This document shows, piece by piece, positions 27,102 to 36,748 of a stretch of DNA of 64,000 nucleotides (positions within the stretch are counted from its first letter, which is position 1; every line of letters begins with the position of its first letter). Made by a program: the position numbers and the translations under genes. Under the pieces are notes generated by a model, which was not told the DNA's origin, searched no databases, and saw only the letters and a program-made list of their open reading frames with translations. The stretch comes from an uncultured Collinsella sp. (GTDB lineage Bacteria; Actinomycetota; Coriobacteriia; Coriobacteriales; Coriobacteriaceae). Location of the stretch: contig UQLA01000002.1 in the NCBI GenBank assembly GCA_900541745.1, positions 167,736 through 231,735 of the forward strand, in the 5' to 3' direction.

Positions 27102-28370
27102 CTAGAGGAGCTTCACGGTCGGGGCCAGGGTGTTGGCGAAGATGTCGTCTGGCCAGAATACCGCTGCGACGTTAGGGTCATTTGCCGCAACTATTTCAGC
27201 AAGAATGGAGTCGTAGGAGATCGTCCCCAACGATTGGAGGTCGATTATCTCGCGTGCGGCATCATCTGAACACAAGTTAAGACGATATTCAGCTTTTGAT
27301 AAATGGTCTTGCCCCGCATCAAAGGCCCAACGATAAATTACTAGTTTTACATAGTGGTTTTCGTCGAGCTTGATGTCGCGAATACGGCCGCACTCGATAT
27401 CTCCCGCGTTTCCATACGGTTCATTTTTCATGGCAAGATATCCAAGCTCTTTATCTGGAAAGGCAGTCGAGTACAGCCCTATCGCATCTCCGTCGACTTC
27501 CACTGTCACCCTGCCATCCCAGTACTCGGGCAGGTCGACGCTAAAGGTTTGGGCCTCGATGTGGCGTGCGGCGGCTTTGCGCTGTTCCTCGGCCTTGCGC
27601 GCCGCTTCCTCTTCGGCGGCTTTCTTGGCCGCGACGGCGGTGTCGCGGCGGTTCGTTGCGGCGTGTTGCAGCGCGTCGACGTTGGGCGCGTCCTTGCCCT
27701 TGTATGCCATGGCGAGTGTCACGGCGTCATTGATCTCGTCGTCGGTCACGTCAGCGGCATCGATAGGCGTAAAGTCCAAAACCGAATCCTGCTCGGCGAG
27801 TTCTGCCAAGTCGATCTTCTCGCCCTTGGCAAAAGCGTCGTCGAGCGTGAGCTTGGCCTTTGTGCAAGGCACCTGGTAGATGGTGCCATCGGCGGCGATG
27901 GGGGAGCCTGCCGCCTTGAGCGTGTACTTGCCCTGGATAAGCTTGATGCCCGAGCCGTCGGAAGCGACATATTCGACCTTGTCGACCTTCTTTCCGTCGA
28001 CCGTCTTGCCCTTTACGCGCACCGGCACACGCGAAGCGCCGCTATCGGTGTCCCACCCTTCAGCCTTTACACTCACCACGAGCGCATGCTTGGAATGCGC
28101 CGACTCATACTGCTCCTGCTCCTGGACATGCTGCTGATACAGGTGATACGCCAGCCCACCACCCCCGCCAACAACGATTACCACAGCGCAGACGATAGCG
28201 ATCACGACGCCTTTCTTAGGCTTCTTACCGGGAGCGGGCGAACCCACAGGTGCCGGCGCAACCGCAGGGTTGGCTACGGGCATATCCTGTGTCCCGTCAA
28301 GCGCAGCCCCACATCCCACGCAAAACCGTGCACCATCAGCAAGCTCAGCACCACAATACGGACAAACCAT
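27102..28370 (-). CDS. Zinc-ribbon, single-pass membrane protein of unknown function
   Basis: 422 aa from ATG 28370. The N-terminus is a double-Cys zinc ribbon (MVCPYCGAELADGARFCVGCGAAL), followed by a Pro/Ala linker and one membrane helix at about residues 50-72. The long extracytoplasmic part starts with a charged coil, includes an Ala/Glu/Lys coiled coil near residues 265-290 (AAKKAAEEEAARKAEEQRKA) and ends with a beta-rich domain (FSVDLPEYWDGRVTVEVDGD). Zinc-ribbon plus membrane anchor is a common layout of Gram-positive surface or envelope-stress proteins; no specific role can be read. A longer frame to 28691 exists but runs through repeats and lacks a better start. Confidence 0.7.
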   Translation of the reverse strand: MVCPYCGAELADGARFCVGCGAALDGTQDMPVANPAVAPAPVGSPAPGKKPKKGVVIAIVCAVVIVVGGGGGLAYHLYQQHVQEQEQYESAHSKHALVVSVKAEGWDTDSGASRVPVRVKGKTVDGKKVDKVEYVASDGSGIKLIQGKYTLKAAGSPIAADGTIYQVPCTKAKLTLDDAFAKGEKIDLAELAEQDSVLDFTPIDAADVTDDEINDAVTLAMAYKGKDAPNVDALQHAATNRRDTAVAAKKAAEEEAARKAEEQRKAAARHIEAQTFSVDLPEYWDGRVTVEVDGDAIGLYSTAFPDKELGYLAMKNEPYGNAGDIECGRIRDIKLDENHYVKLVIYRWAFDAGQDHLSKAEYRLNLCSDDAAREIIDLQSLGTISYDSILAEIVAANDPNVAAVFWPDDIFANTLAPTVKLL

Positions 28371-28461
28371 ACCAACCTCGCAATAAGCCGAGAACCATCT
28401 TTCTAACTCAACTGTAAAGCGAAAACTCCAACCCAAGTTGCGCAACAATGAGCCCCAATAT

Positions 28462-28530
28462 AAGTTGCGGTGAAATAGGGACTGATGAGGGCTTCTAACT
28501 GCTAAAACAGTCCTTATTTCACCGCAACTT
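28462..28530. repeat. Repeat family E, copy 1
   Basis: 23-bp arms (AAGTTGCGGTGAAATAGGGA + CTG and its complement, one mismatch) around a 23-nt centre. Other copies: 42337-42404, 56818-56885, 57161-57227. Confidence 0.8.
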
Positions 28531-28555
28531 CTAAAGAGGCCCCTTAGTAGCCGTA

Positions 28556-28678
28556 GGCCGGGCACAGGGTTACCTCCCAAATCTTTCCGCAGGACGGAGG
28601 AGCCCCCGCAGCGCGAAGCGCGCAGCGGGGGCTCCGACATGTCCGAGGACGATTTGGAAGGTAACCCTGTGCCCGGCC
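28556..28678. repeat. Long nested inverted repeat (K)
   Basis: 28-bp outer arms (28556-28583, 28651-28678) differ at one position and enclose a second hairpin (28599-28635) with 17-nt arms GGAGCCCCCGCAGCGCG, one mismatch and a 3-nt centre. Single copy in this window. It lies between the divergent zinc-ribbon and ftsE genes, together with repeat E; beyond these the 28371-28782 gap contains only the ftsE leader. Confidence 0.7.
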
Positions 28679-28782
28679 GGACAGATCCCAAAGCCCGCCA
28701 TGCTTCTTATGTGCAGCAAAGGCAATCCTGCTAAAATACAAAGCGCTCATGTAGTTTAAACGCACGACGATAAGGAGCACCA

Positions 28783-30003
28783 GTGGGTAACCACTTCCGT
28801 ACCTCCGGTGCGGGCGATGATGCCCCCAAGACGCAGCCGAGCGTCGCGGGCAGTCGTTTCGCCACTCCGGATTCAGAGGATCAGCTGTTTAGCCCGATCC
28901 CCGCACAGCCGGCAGATCAGGCACAGCCGGCGGCAGATCCCTTTGCCTACAACCCCAACAACGATGTTGCGCTTTCCGGCACGGCTGGCTTTGAGCCCGT
29001 TCAGACGGTGACTGCCCGCGTGGCTCAGCCTCAGGCGAGCGCTGTCGCGCCGCAGCCCACCATGGCCGGCATCCCCGACCCCATGGCCCCTGCGGCTCCC
29101 GCGCCGCAGCCCGCGCAGTCCGGTCTTTTTGCCGGCATTCCCGACCCCACGCAGCCTGCAGCTCCCGTGGTCGAGCGCGATCAGGCCGCCGAGGTCGCAA
29201 GCCTCGACAACGCGCTCAACAACCCCGACTTCACGTCGGTGTTTGCGCCCATCGACCCGCAGGCCAGCCGCAAAAAGATGGCCAAGCAGGCCGGTGTCGA
29301 GCCCGTCATCCTTATGGAGCACGTCACCAAGATCTATCCGGCGCAGCCCAACAAGCCCGCGCTCGACGACATCAACATCGAGATCTATCCGGGCGAGTTC
29401 GTCTTTTTGGTCGGTCACTCCGGCTCGGGTAAGACCACGCTGCTGTCGACGCTCAACCGCGACGTCAAGCCCACAAGCGGTCGCATTTTGGTCGCCGGCC
29501 AGGATCTCATGAAGATCAAGAACCGCAAGGTTCCGTTCCTGCGTCGTCAGATTGGCGCCGTGTTCCAGGACTTTAAGCTCCTGCCGCAAAAGACCGCCTA
29601 CGAAAACGTGGCGTTTGCCCTGCAGTGCATCGGCAAGCCCAAGGGCGTCATTCGCAGCCAGGTGCCCGAGGTGCTGCGTCTGGTCGGTCTGGCCGATCAG
29701 ATGGACTCGCTGCCCGATCAGCTTTCCGGTGGCGAGCAGCAGCGCGTGGCCGTTGCCCGCGCTATGGTCAACCGCCCACCGCTGCTGATTTGCGACGAGC
29801 CCACGGGCAACCTCGACCCGGCGATTTCGCTGGGCATCATGAAGCTGCTCGAGCGCATTAACCGTACCGGTACCACCGTGATCGTCGCTACGCACGACCG
29901 CGAGATGGTCGATAGCATGCACCGTCGCGTGATCGCCCTCGAGGGCGGCCACGTAATCCGCGACCAGGAGAGGGGAGGTTACGGCAACTATGGCACCAAC
30001 TAA
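28783..30003 (+). CDS. ftsE: Cell-division ATPase FtsE with long N-terminal extension
   Basis: ATPase of the FtsEX complex, which activates peptidoglycan hydrolases at the septum. The FtsE domain begins at about residue 173 (VEPVILMEHVTKIYP): Walker A GHSGSGKTT (211-219), FQDFKLLPQKTAYENVAF with the Q-loop, signature LSGGEQQRVA (314-323), Walker B LLICDEPTGNLDP (334-346), switch His in VATHDRE. Usual FtsE is about 225 aa; here 172 Pro/Ala/Gln-rich residues precede it, with two AGIPDP repeats (96-101 and 117-122). GTG 28783 has AAGGAG 5 nt upstream. The 3' end overlaps ftsX by 14 nt. Confidence 0.93.
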   Translation: MGNHFRTSGAGDDAPKTQPSVAGSRFATPDSEDQLFSPIPAQPADQAQPAADPFAYNPNNDVALSGTAGFEPVQTVTARVAQPQASAVAPQPTMAGIPDPMAPAAPAPQPAQSGLFAGIPDPTQPAAPVVERDQAAEVASLDNALNNPDFTSVFAPIDPQASRKKMAKQAGVEPVILMEHVTKIYPAQPNKPALDDINIEIYPGEFVFLVGHSGSGKTTLLSTLNRDVKPTSGRILVAGQDLMKIKNRKVPFLRRQIGAVFQDFKLLPQKTAYENVAFALQCIGKPKGVIRSQVPEVLRLVGLADQMDSLPDQLSGGEQQRVAVARAMVNRPPLLICDEPTGNLDPAISLGIMKLLERINRTGTTVIVATHDREMVDSMHRRVIALEGGHVIRDQERGGYGNYGTN

Positions 30004-30910
30004 CGTGGGCTACTCGCTCAAAGAGGCAATCAGCCACTTCTTCCGTAACTGGACCACCTCGCTCGGCGCCGTCATCACGATTTTCCTTTCGCTGTTTATC
30101 ATCGGCCTGTTCATTATGGGTTCCGCGATGCTGAACTCCGTGATCGGCACCGTCGAGGATCAGGTCGTCATCAACGCCTTTATCAGCGATGACGCCGACC
30201 AGGCAGATGTTCAGGCCTTTGAGGCCGAGCTCAAGACGTGGAGCAACGTCAAGTCCGTGACGTACAAGGACAAGGACGACGCGCTGGCCGAGTACACGAG
30301 CAAGATGTCGGGTAACGCCGACGCTACCATGAGCGCGCTCGACGGCCAGAACCCGCTGCCGGCTTCGTTTGCCATCGAGATGGACGATCCGTCCATGGTC
30401 GAGAGCACAGCCCAGAAGCTCAAGAAGAACGCCGACTTCCAGAAGATCGCGGACGACGGCGACGTCAACGCGAGCGTTCTGTACGGCCAGGAGGAAGTGA
30501 GCCGCCTGTTCCAGGTGACGAACTACATCCGTATCGCCGCTGTGGTGCTCGTCGGCCTGCTGACCTTTATCGCGTTCATTTTCATTAACAACACGATTCG
30601 CCTGTCCATTACGGCGCGTCGTCGTGAGATCGCGATCATGCGTCTGGTGGGCGCAAGCAACGGCTTCATTCGCGGGCCGTTCATTACCGAGGGCGTGCTG
30701 CAGGCCATTTTGGGCTCGCTGCTTTCCATCGGCGTGCTGGAGCTGCTGCGTAACCTGATGGTTCCGCGCCTGCAGGAGAGCATCGGCTGGATGTCGTTTG
30801 CGCTGCCGATGCAGTACTACCTGGTGACCTACGCCGCGCTGATTCTGGTCGGCGTCATTATCGGTCTCTTTGGTTCCGCCATCGCCATGCGCCGCTATCT
30901 GCGCGTGTAG
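29990..30910 (+). CDS. ftsX: Cell-division protein FtsX
   Basis: Membrane partner of FtsE, 306 aa. Cytosolic start, TM1 at about residues 24-45, an extracytoplasmic domain of about 120 residues (TVEDQVVINAFISDDADQ...), then three further helices with the FtsX/MacB-type segment ITARRREIAIMRLVGAS between TM2 and TM3. The extracellular domain is where FtsX binds hydrolase partners. The start overlaps the ftsE end by 14 nt, so expression is coupled. A terminator follows. Confidence 0.95.
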   Translation: MAPTNVGYSLKEAISHFFRNWTTSLGAVITIFLSLFIIGLFIMGSAMLNSVIGTVEDQVVINAFISDDADQADVQAFEAELKTWSNVKSVTYKDKDDALAEYTSKMSGNADATMSALDGQNPLPASFAIEMDDPSMVESTAQKLKKNADFQKIADDGDVNASVLYGQEEVSRLFQVTNYIRIAAVVLVGLLTFIAFIFINNTIRLSITARRREIAIMRLVGASNGFIRGPFITEGVLQAILGSLLSIGVLELLRNLMVPRLQESIGWMSFALPMQYYLVTYAALILVGVIIGLFGSAIAMRRYLRV

Positions 30911-30933
30911 GCGTGCTTGGAATTCGTTCCTTC

Positions 30934-30968
30934 AACGGGTCGTCTCTTTTGGGGGCGGCCCGTTTTTT
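30934..30968 (+). terminator. Intrinsic terminator after ftsX
   Basis: AACGGGTCGTC with GGCGGCCCGTT (two mismatches) then TTTTTT. Confidence 0.8.
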
Positions 30969-31052
30969 GATCCCTAGGGGACGGCAGGATTGCGGATCAT
31001 TGTGGCGCTGGTCTATCTATGCGATCCGCAATCCTGCCGTCCCCTAGGGGTC
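30969..31052. repeat. Palindrome G
   Basis: 30-bp arms (30969-30998 and 31023-31052), one mismatch, core CCTAGGGGACGGCAGGATTG, with a 24-nt centre. It contains the GGGGACGGCAGG type of sequence but is not otherwise repeated in the window. Confidence 0.75.
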
Positions 31053-31103
31053 ATTTGGGTAGACTCTTGGGGTGTAAACGGCCATCGATAGTAAGGAGGC
31101 GCC

Positions 31104-33239
31104 ATGGGGCGCAATAACAAGCATAAGCGTGGAGCTCGCAATAAGCGCGGTCCGGTACGCAGCGAGCGTCGCCCGAGTCTGACCGGACGCGTGCAGCTCC
31201 ATGAGCACAGCGCCTACGTTGTAACCGAAAACGGCGACTACAAGGTCATGGGCCGCGGCAAGCGCGAGATTATGGACGGCGATACCGTTGCCGTGAGCAT
31301 TAAGAACAGCCCGCATGGCGAGCGACGCGCCGTAATCGAGGGCGTCGTCGAGCGTGCAGCCATTAGTGTGGTGGGCACGTACCAGACCGCCGGCCCGCTC
31401 GGGGTGATCGAGCCGCTTGATTCTCGCCTTAAGGCCGATTTCTTTATTCTGCCGGAGGACACTTCGGCGGAGCGCTTGGGCGTTCATCCGGGTGATGCGG
31501 TCGTCGCACGCATTTTGACGTATCCGACGCGCCTGGAATCGGGCACCGTGACGATCGAGCGCCGTATTGGCGGCGATGATGCGCCCGATTTGGGCGTTCA
31601 GTATGTGATGGCGCGCTATGGCTATACCGATACGTATCCCGAGGCCGCGCTAGCCGAGGCCGAGGCACTTTCGCTCGATGTGGCCTCGGCACTCAAGGAC
31701 CCGCTCCGCCGAGACCTGCGCGACCGCTTTGTCATTACGATTGACCCGGTCGACGCGCGCGACTTTGACGACGCCATCTCGCTGGAGCGCACGCCCGAGG
31801 GTGGCTATAAGCTGGGTGTCCATATTGCCGACGTTTCGCACTATGTTACCTGGGATGGACATATCGATCTGGAAGCCCGCCATCGCACGACGTCGGTGTA
31901 TCTTGCCGATCGTGTACTCCCCATGCTGCCCGAGCGCCTGTCGAACGATTTGTGCTCGCTGCGTCCCGACGAGGACCGTTTGGCGTTTACTGTCGACATT
32001 GAGCTCGACGCGCAGGGTCGCGTGCGCCATTACGATCCCTATCCCAGCGTGATTCGCTCGCGCGTGCGCATGGACTACGACGGCGCCGAGGCGCTGCTGG
32101 TACGTGCCGGTGCGGTGGAGTATTCGGTGCTGGAGGGTGCCGCCGAGGATGTTGCCGCGGTTGAAGCCTCGCGCGAGGAAGCGCTCGAGCGCGGGCTTGC
32201 ATGCGAGGAAACCGCTCGCGGCCATAACGTCGACTTGGGGGATTTCCTCGTAGCTGCCAACGAGCTCGCCGAGCTTCGCCGTCGTATTCGTCGCGCACGC
32301 GGTTCGGTCGACTTTGATACGGCCGAGATCCGTGCACTGTTGGACGAGGACGGTGTGCCCGTGCAGATCGTGGCCCGTGAGCGCTCGTGCGCCACGTCGC
32401 TGATTGAGGAAGCCATGCTGCTGGCCAACGAGTGCGTGGCGGAGTGGCTGGCCGACCGCGATATCGAGGCCTGCTATCGCGTGCACGACGACCCCAGTCC
32501 CGATAGCCTGCACGGTGCCGCCGTGGCGCTGGCACAGCTGGGTATCATCGATGACCGTCGCGCGGCAGGCATTGCTCTGGGAAGCCCCGACGAGCTGCAG
32601 GCGGCGGTTGATGCCGCAGCCGGTACGGCCAACGCGCCGCTCGTCAACACGTTGCTGCTGCGCAGCATGCAGCGCGCACTGTACAAGCCGCGCAACGAGG
32701 GCCACTTTGCACTTGCCGCGCCGTGCTATTGCCACTTTACGAGTCCCATTCGCCGCTATCCCGACCTGGTGGTGCATCGCGTACTCAAGCTGCAGCTGGC
32801 CTACGAGCGGCTGGGCGGCAAGGACGCCTTGGTGCGTACGCCGCGGCTGATCGGTAAGGGTCGCGAGTCCCTGCCGCGCATCCTGCCGCAAATCTGCCGC
32901 GCGTGCAGCGATGCCGAGCGTGCGGCCGACGCCGCCAGCCATGCGACGCAAAAGATCAAGATCGCCCAGTACTACGAGGACCGCCTGGGTGAGCGCTACG
33001 CCGGATCGATCTCGTGGGTCAGCAGCATGGGCCTCTTTGTGCGCCTGGATCTGACGCAGGTTGAGGGTTTGGTTTCGATCAAGAGTCTTGGCAACGAGTG
33101 GTTCGAGTTTGATGAGGACGCGCTCACGCTCACGGGCGCCGACACGGGGACTCGCTATGAGCTGGGGCAACGCGTGATCATCGAGGTCTCGCGCGTCAAC
33201 ACCACGCGCGGGCACTTGGACTTTAAGCTTATTCATTAG
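31104..33239 (+). CDS. rnr: Ribonuclease R
   Basis: 3'-5' exoribonuclease of the RNB/RNase II family that degrades structured RNA and participates in tmRNA-mediated decay (smpB is at 41854). 711 aa. A basic N-terminus (GRNNKHKRGARNKRG) is followed by cold-shock OB domains. The RNB catalytic centre IDPVDARDFDDAISL lies at about residues 213-227 with the metal-binding Asp residues, and GVHIADVSHYV follows. The motif FTSPIRRYPDLVVHR is near 545 and a C-terminal S1 domain near 630-705. AAGGAGG lies 6 nt before the ATG. Confidence 0.95.
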   Translation: MGRNNKHKRGARNKRGPVRSERRPSLTGRVQLHEHSAYVVTENGDYKVMGRGKREIMDGDTVAVSIKNSPHGERRAVIEGVVERAAISVVGTYQTAGPLGVIEPLDSRLKADFFILPEDTSAERLGVHPGDAVVARILTYPTRLESGTVTIERRIGGDDAPDLGVQYVMARYGYTDTYPEAALAEAEALSLDVASALKDPLRRDLRDRFVITIDPVDARDFDDAISLERTPEGGYKLGVHIADVSHYVTWDGHIDLEARHRTTSVYLADRVLPMLPERLSNDLCSLRPDEDRLAFTVDIELDAQGRVRHYDPYPSVIRSRVRMDYDGAEALLVRAGAVEYSVLEGAAEDVAAVEASREEALERGLACEETARGHNVDLGDFLVAANELAELRRRIRRARGSVDFDTAEIRALLDEDGVPVQIVARERSCATSLIEEAMLLANECVAEWLADRDIEACYRVHDDPSPDSLHGAAVALAQLGIIDDRRAAGIALGSPDELQAAVDAAAGTANAPLVNTLLLRSMQRALYKPRNEGHFALAAPCYCHFTSPIRRYPDLVVHRVLKLQLAYERLGGKDALVRTPRLIGKGRESLPRILPQICRACSDAERAADAASHATQKIKIAQYYEDRLGERYAGSISWVSSMGLFVRLDLTQVEGLVSIKSLGNEWFEFDEDALTLTGADTGTRYELGQRVIIEVSRVNTTRGHLDFKLIH

Positions 33240-33265
33240 CCGGAATTTGGTGATTGATAGAGAAC

Positions 33266-33292
33266 GGGGCGGTCTTTTGGGGCCGCCTTTTT
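33266..33292 (+). terminator. Intrinsic terminator after rnr
   Basis: GGGGCGGTC / GGCCGCC-type stem with TTTTGG loop and TTTTT after it; imperfect. Confidence 0.7.
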
Positions 33293-33350
33293 GTGGCGGT
33301 TCAATCGTCTTGCCGCTCGCGCGCTTGCGTCTTCCGCCTGCTGTAGGGGA

Positions 33351-33392
33351 GATAAAACCTACCAAAATAAACCTGTTCCCTTTTGGGAGGTT
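33351..33392. repeat. Repeat family C, copy 2
   Basis: GATAAAACCTACCAAAATAA followed by ACCTGTTCCC and GGGAGGTTT; matches 19858-19899 with a few changes. It ends 20 nt before the serine recombinase gene. Confidence 0.65.
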
Positions 33393-33412
33393 TACGAGAG
33401 AGCGGGGATGAG

Positions 33413-34018
33413 ATGACAACGGTGTACGGGTATGCGCGAGTGAGCTCGCGTGATCAAAATTTGAATCGGCAGCTGGATGCGCTGGGCGACTATGGCGTGG
33501 AACCGGCGAATATCTTTGCCGATCATGCGAGCGGCAAGGACTTCGATCGACCGCGGTATCGCGAGCTGCTGTGCGCGTTGGATTCCGGTGATGTGCTGGT
33601 GGTGCTTTCCATTGATCGGCTGGGCCGTAACTACAGCGAAATCCTCGAGGAATGGCGGTGCATAACCAAAGAGCTCGGCGCCGCCATCGTGGTGCTGGAC
33701 ATGCCATTGCTCGACACGCGCGCCAGAGACTGTGGCGGGTCGGACGTGACGAGTGCGTTGATTGCCGATATTGTTTTGCAGCTGCTGAGCTATGTGGCGC
33801 AGGTGGAGCGCGAGAACATTCACCGGCGCCAAGCCGAGGGCATTGCGGCGGCGCGAGCGCGCGGCGTGCGCTTTGGCCGGCCCCGCAAGCCCTGTCCTCC
33901 GCAGTTCGAGCTGGTGCGCGATACCTACGAGGCGGGTGATATCACGCGGAGTCAGGCGGCAAAGCGGCTAGGCGTATGCGTGGGGACGTTCGATCGTTGG
34001 ATGCGCGAGATGGAGTAG
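33413..34018 (+). CDS. Serine recombinase, resolvase/invertase family
   Basis: Small site-specific recombinase (201 aa). The catalytic Ser is in YARVSSRDQN near residue 9-10; later conserved parts are DRPRYRELL, LSIDRLGRNYSEI with catalytic Arg residues, and an E-helix starting ADIVLQLLSYVAQVER. A short C-terminal helix-turn-helix ends the protein (TRSQAAKRLGVCVGTFDRW). There is no transposase or recognisable res/inverted site beside it, so it is an orphan. ATG 33413 was chosen as the first start after the repeat; ribosome site GGGG is weak. A role in acting on the local repeats is conceivable but not shown. Confidence 0.88.
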   Translation: MTTVYGYARVSSRDQNLNRQLDALGDYGVEPANIFADHASGKDFDRPRYRELLCALDSGDVLVVLSIDRLGRNYSEILEEWRCITKELGAAIVVLDMPLLDTRARDCGGSDVTSALIADIVLQLLSYVAQVERENIHRRQAEGIAAARARGVRFGRPRKPCPPQFELVRDTYEAGDITRSQAAKRLGVCVGTFDRWMREME

Positions 34019-34129
34019 GGGCGTCACGGTCCTTTGGCACCCCGATTCGAACATTTTGGATTTCGCTACGGCGACAACCGCGTTTGGGGGTACACTCGCT
34101 GCTGCTCAAAAAATGACGGAGGTTAGCCC

Positions 34130-34708
34130 TTGGCGCGTGTGAAGCACATAGTCGGATGGATTTCGGTTGTCCTGCTGGTTGTGACGCTGGCAAGTATTTG
34201 GATACTGACGGAGCAAAACGTGGAGCAGACGTCGTCGCTCAGCGAGTCCACCGCGCGTGCGGTGGAAGGACAGGCCGCGGACGTGCGGCCCGACGCCGTG
34301 CGGGAGTCTCAGGCGGGGAATGCCGTCGAGGGCGCGGATTCAACGACTGCCACCGTTCATCCCGACCCGCTTGCGCCCGTTCGTCTGTGGATGGGTGCCA
34401 ACATTCGTCGCGTCGCACATACCGTTGAGTTCTTCTTTGTAGGACTGTTTGCTTCGTTGGTGGCGGTGTGCTTGGATAAGCGCGTGTCGCCCACTCGATT
34501 GTGGTGCGTGTCTGTCTTAGCCTTTTGCGCCGTCTGCTCTGTCGGTGACCAAGTGCACAAGATCTTTGTTCCTGGTCGTCATTTCGACATGATCGACCTG
34601 GGCTTCGATGCCGCGGGCTATGTCACCGCCATGCTGTTGGTATTGCTGGTCTCCGCATGGGTGCACCACGTGACGCGCCCCATCGGCGCCCATGCGAGAC
34701 GCCGTTAA
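34130..34708 (+). CDS. VanZ family membrane protein
   Basis: 192-aa protein with N-terminal helix (residues 7-26), an extracytoplasmic stretch of about 60 residues, and three further helices. The VanZ signature region is SVGDQVHKIFVPGRHFDMID followed by LGFDAAGY, where the conserved acidic and Arg residues are kept. VanZ homologues are linked to low-level teicoplanin resistance and to surface modification; no van genes are nearby. The start codon is TTG 34130, supported by GGAGG 7 nt upstream. Confidence 0.85.
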   Translation: MARVKHIVGWISVVLLVVTLASIWILTEQNVEQTSSLSESTARAVEGQAADVRPDAVRESQAGNAVEGADSTTATVHPDPLAPVRLWMGANIRRVAHTVEFFFVGLFASLVAVCLDKRVSPTRLWCVSVLAFCAVCSVGDQVHKIFVPGRHFDMIDLGFDAAGYVTAMLLVLLVSAWVHHVTRPIGAHARRR

Positions 34709-34905
34709 CAACCCTGTTGCAAATGATGCGACCTCGATGAATCATTTTGTGTCGCGCGTATTTCCGAGCGGTCGGATTTGAGGGGCGAGCGGTAGAACGC
34801 TCGTCCTTTGTGCGCCACGATGCGGCACAATGTACCGCAAAAGCTGTTTGTATCCGGTACGAATCGTTCGTTGGTCTTTAATTCTTCTCAACGGAGGTGT
34901 TTGAG

Positions 34906-35757
34906 ATGGCAAACGGATTGCTTTTGCGGCTTCGCGAGCGTGAGCTCAGCGCGAGCCCGGCGGAACGCAATGTCATCGCATATGTAAGCGCTCATCCGCA
35001 CGAGGTGGTCGGGCTGCCCGTCCGCGGTCTTGCCGATGTCACGTTCTCCTCGCCCTCGAGCATTTTGCGCTTTTGCAAGCGTTTGGGTTTTGCGGGCTAC
35101 AAGGAGTTCCAGCGCGAACTGATTGCCGAGCTGGCGCTCTTAGGTGACAAGAAAGACGTAGCCCTCGAGGACATCTCCATGGATGACAGCGTCGAACGTA
35201 TCGTGGGGAAGGTGATGAAAAGCAACGTGCGCACGATCGAGGCGACGGCGCGAACGCTCGATTACACCGTCTTGGAGCGATGCGCGGCCCATCTTAAGCG
35301 GGCACGTGCGGTCAATCTGTTCGGTATCGGTGCCTCTCGTTTGGTCGCGCACGATTTGGCACAAAAGCTCATGCGTGTCGACAAGGAATGCCATCTGTAC
35401 GATGACTGGCACGACCAACTCTTGTGCGCCAAGAACATGCACGAAGGCGATATCGGCATTGCTTTTAGCTACTCGGGCTTAACGCAAGAAGTGCTGGACT
35501 GCACTGCCGAGGCCCAACGCCACAACTGTCTCGTTGTGGCCGTGACCAAGGTAGACGGATCGTCCAAGCTTGCCACTGTGGCCGATGCCGTGCTCGGCGT
35601 TGCTGCAAGCGAGCCCTTGGTCCGCAGCGGTGCCATGGCTTCGCGTATGGCCCAGCTTATGGTTGTCGATGCCCTGTACGCTGCTTACGTTGCCAACGAC
35701 TACGAACGGGCGACGCATGCCATCAAGCAAAACTACATCGAGAAACAGGAAAGATGA
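34906..35757 (+). CDS. murR: MurR/RpiR family transcriptional regulator
   Basis: Regulator with an N-terminal RpiR helix-turn-helix (residues 1-80; LADVTFSSPSSILRFCKRLGF is the recognition region, given here in part) and a C-terminal SIS sugar-phosphate domain (about 105-275; FGIGASRLVAHDLAQKL). MurR represses MurNAc catabolism and is released by MurNAc-6-phosphate; the next gene is murQ, 10 nt away, which supports this specific assignment. ATG 34906 with GGAGG 8 nt upstream was chosen over ATG 34897. Confidence 0.88.
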   Translation: MANGLLLRLRERELSASPAERNVIAYVSAHPHEVVGLPVRGLADVTFSSPSSILRFCKRLGFAGYKEFQRELIAELALLGDKKDVALEDISMDDSVERIVGKVMKSNVRTIEATARTLDYTVLERCAAHLKRARAVNLFGIGASRLVAHDLAQKLMRVDKECHLYDDWHDQLLCAKNMHEGDIGIAFSYSGLTQEVLDCTAEAQRHNCLVVAVTKVDGSSKLATVADAVLGVAASEPLVRSGAMASRMAQLMVVDALYAAYVANDYERATHAIKQNYIEKQER

Positions 35758-35767
35758 GGTGAACAAA

Positions 35768-36691
<924 letters not shown>

Positions 36692-36748
36692 GTGCACGGC
36701 GTGAGCTGATATGACATCTAGACGAGATACCCAATACAAGGAGGAGTT

